This document shows, piece by piece, positions 59,079 through 59,658 of a stretch of 59,658 nucleotides of DNA. Source of the DNA: Flavobacteriaceae bacterium (lineage in GTDB: Bacteria; Bacteroidota; Bacteroidia; Flavobacteriales; Flavobacteriaceae); NCBI GenBank assembly GCA_947459635.1, contig CANHEA010000006.1, forward strand, positions 1 through 59,658, in the 5' to 3' direction. The position numbers and the translations under genes were made by a program. Each line of letters opens with the position of its first letter. Position 1 is the first letter of the stretch. Below the pieces are notes generated by a model. The model searched no databases. It worked only from the letters and a program-made list of their open reading frames with translations, and was not told the DNA's origin.

Positions 59079-59658
59079 ATGAAAAAAACAGCAAAAATAA
59101 TAGTGCCACTTTTCTTTTTAGTACTGTTTGTTTGTAGTTCGTACACCAAAGGACCGCGTTCTGAATCATCATCAATTAATACCAATGATCAGACGCATTT
59201 CTCTTTTAAAACACCAGACTGGAATGGGTACGTCCCTTGTAAGTTAGATTTTGAGGCTATTGCATTAAATGATAGCACCAACGTAATAGCATTTGATTCT
59301 GCCTCTACCAATGCCTCATTGTGCTTTACTTATCCAAAAGACAGTTCTGCGATTGTGAAAAATCGAGAATTAAAAAGATATAAAATTAAGAGTCACTTCG
59401 AAAATAATGCCCCTTTTCAATTTTCTCTAAAATTGCCTTATGACAAAAATAGCTTGGACGACTTGACTAAAAGATTATTTAGTAATGCTGGTTTTTCGGC
59501 TACAGAATATAACGAAGTTGCCGAAGTAAAATATATAAAAAGTGAACCTCATTATGCAGTTTTTAGGGTTAAGTGTAATTATAAACTAAATGCAAGGATC
59601 ATTGCTACACCAAAACTGAGCAAGCCAGTGTCTGGAACTTTTACTTTTTTGGTTCGGA
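59079..59658 (+). CDS. Secreted protein, cut off by the window end
   Basis: The frame opens at the ATG at 59079 and runs without a stop to the edge (193 codons visible). It begins with a signal sequence (KIIVPLFFLVLFVCSSYTKG) that could be a lipoprotein signal with an unusual Val before the Cys. The mature part is mixed alpha/beta (WNGYVPCKLDFEAIALND, SLCFTYPKDS, FSLKLPYDKNSLDDLTKRLF). I do not recognise the family. It is the first gene after the DUF3050 gene, with a 146-base gap. Confidence 0.6.
   Translation, partial: MKKTAKIIVPLFFLVLFVCSSYTKGPRSESSSINTNDQTHFSFKTPDWNGYVPCKLDFEAIALNDSTNVIAFDSASTNASLCFTYPKDSSAIVKNRELKRYKIKSHFENNAPFQFSLKLPYDKNSLDDLTKRLFSNAGFSATEYNEVAEVKYIKSEPHYAVFRVKCNYKLNARIIATPKLSKPVSGTFTFLVR

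Overview
The window looks like a chromosomal segment of a Flavobacterium-type bacterium (Bacteroidetes). The support is AT-rich DNA, many -7 boxes of the Bacteroidetes form TAnnTTTG placed just upstream of start codons, no obvious Shine-Dalgarno sites, and several proteins with type IX secretion (T9SS) C-terminal sorting domains. It also carries a SprB-type giant adhesin, DUF4252 and DUF5777 proteins, and a short CarB that lacks its C-terminal allosteric domain. I see no tRNA, rRNA, CRISPR array, transposase or phage gene.

Layout. 0-6.5 kb: carB, a dispersed hairpin element, an inward-rectifier K+ channel, and a divergent envelope cluster (c-type cytochrome lipoprotein and YceI on one strand, OB-fold protein and DUF5777 barrel on the other). 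6.5-15.7 kb: two head-to-tail modules on the minus strand, each a diheme SO2930-type cytochrome followed by one or two FG-GAP/ASPIC proteins with T9SS signals. 15.8-20.5 kb: housekeeping genes (thioesterase, rmuC, rluE-type pseudouridine synthase, trmL) and a large methyltransferase. 20.5-26.8 kb: a vitamin B12 uptake locus with btuF-btuC-btuD facing away from a cobalamin riboswitch, a BtuB-type receptor and a BtuG-like surface beta-propeller lipoprotein. 26.8-30.5 kb: an S41 protease, then an ECF sigma / putative anti-sigma / two DUF4252 operon. 30.5-31.3 kb: a decayed stretch containing a beta-carotene hydroxylase remnant. 31.3-40.3 kb: one 2996-residue secreted adhesin built from pentapeptide, SprB, HYR and PKD-like repeats. 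40.4-44.4 kb: a propeller-type sensor kinase with a LytTR regulator. 44.7-48.4 kb: a carotenoid operon (crtI, crtB, crtZ) led by a MerR/B12-binding CarH-like regulator. 49.8-54.8 kb: an H-NOX nitric-oxide signalling operon. 55-59.7 kb: small unknown proteins, a broken T9SS protein, a DUF3050 protein and a cut-off secreted protein at the right edge.

How the parts fit. The most striking system is the five-gene H-NOX operon. It encodes a CheY-like receiver, a heme sensor, a non-hybrid PAS kinase with an H-NOX-associated N-terminus, a free-standing HPt protein and a LytTR regulator, which are all the parts of a multistep phosphorelay as separate proteins. B12 appears twice: in the riboswitch-controlled uptake locus, and probably as the light-sensing cofactor of the carotenoid regulator. 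The cytochrome/ASPIC modules are a duplicated, apparently exported system of unknown function. Functional statements are inferred from recognisable motifs and gene order; no database search was run.
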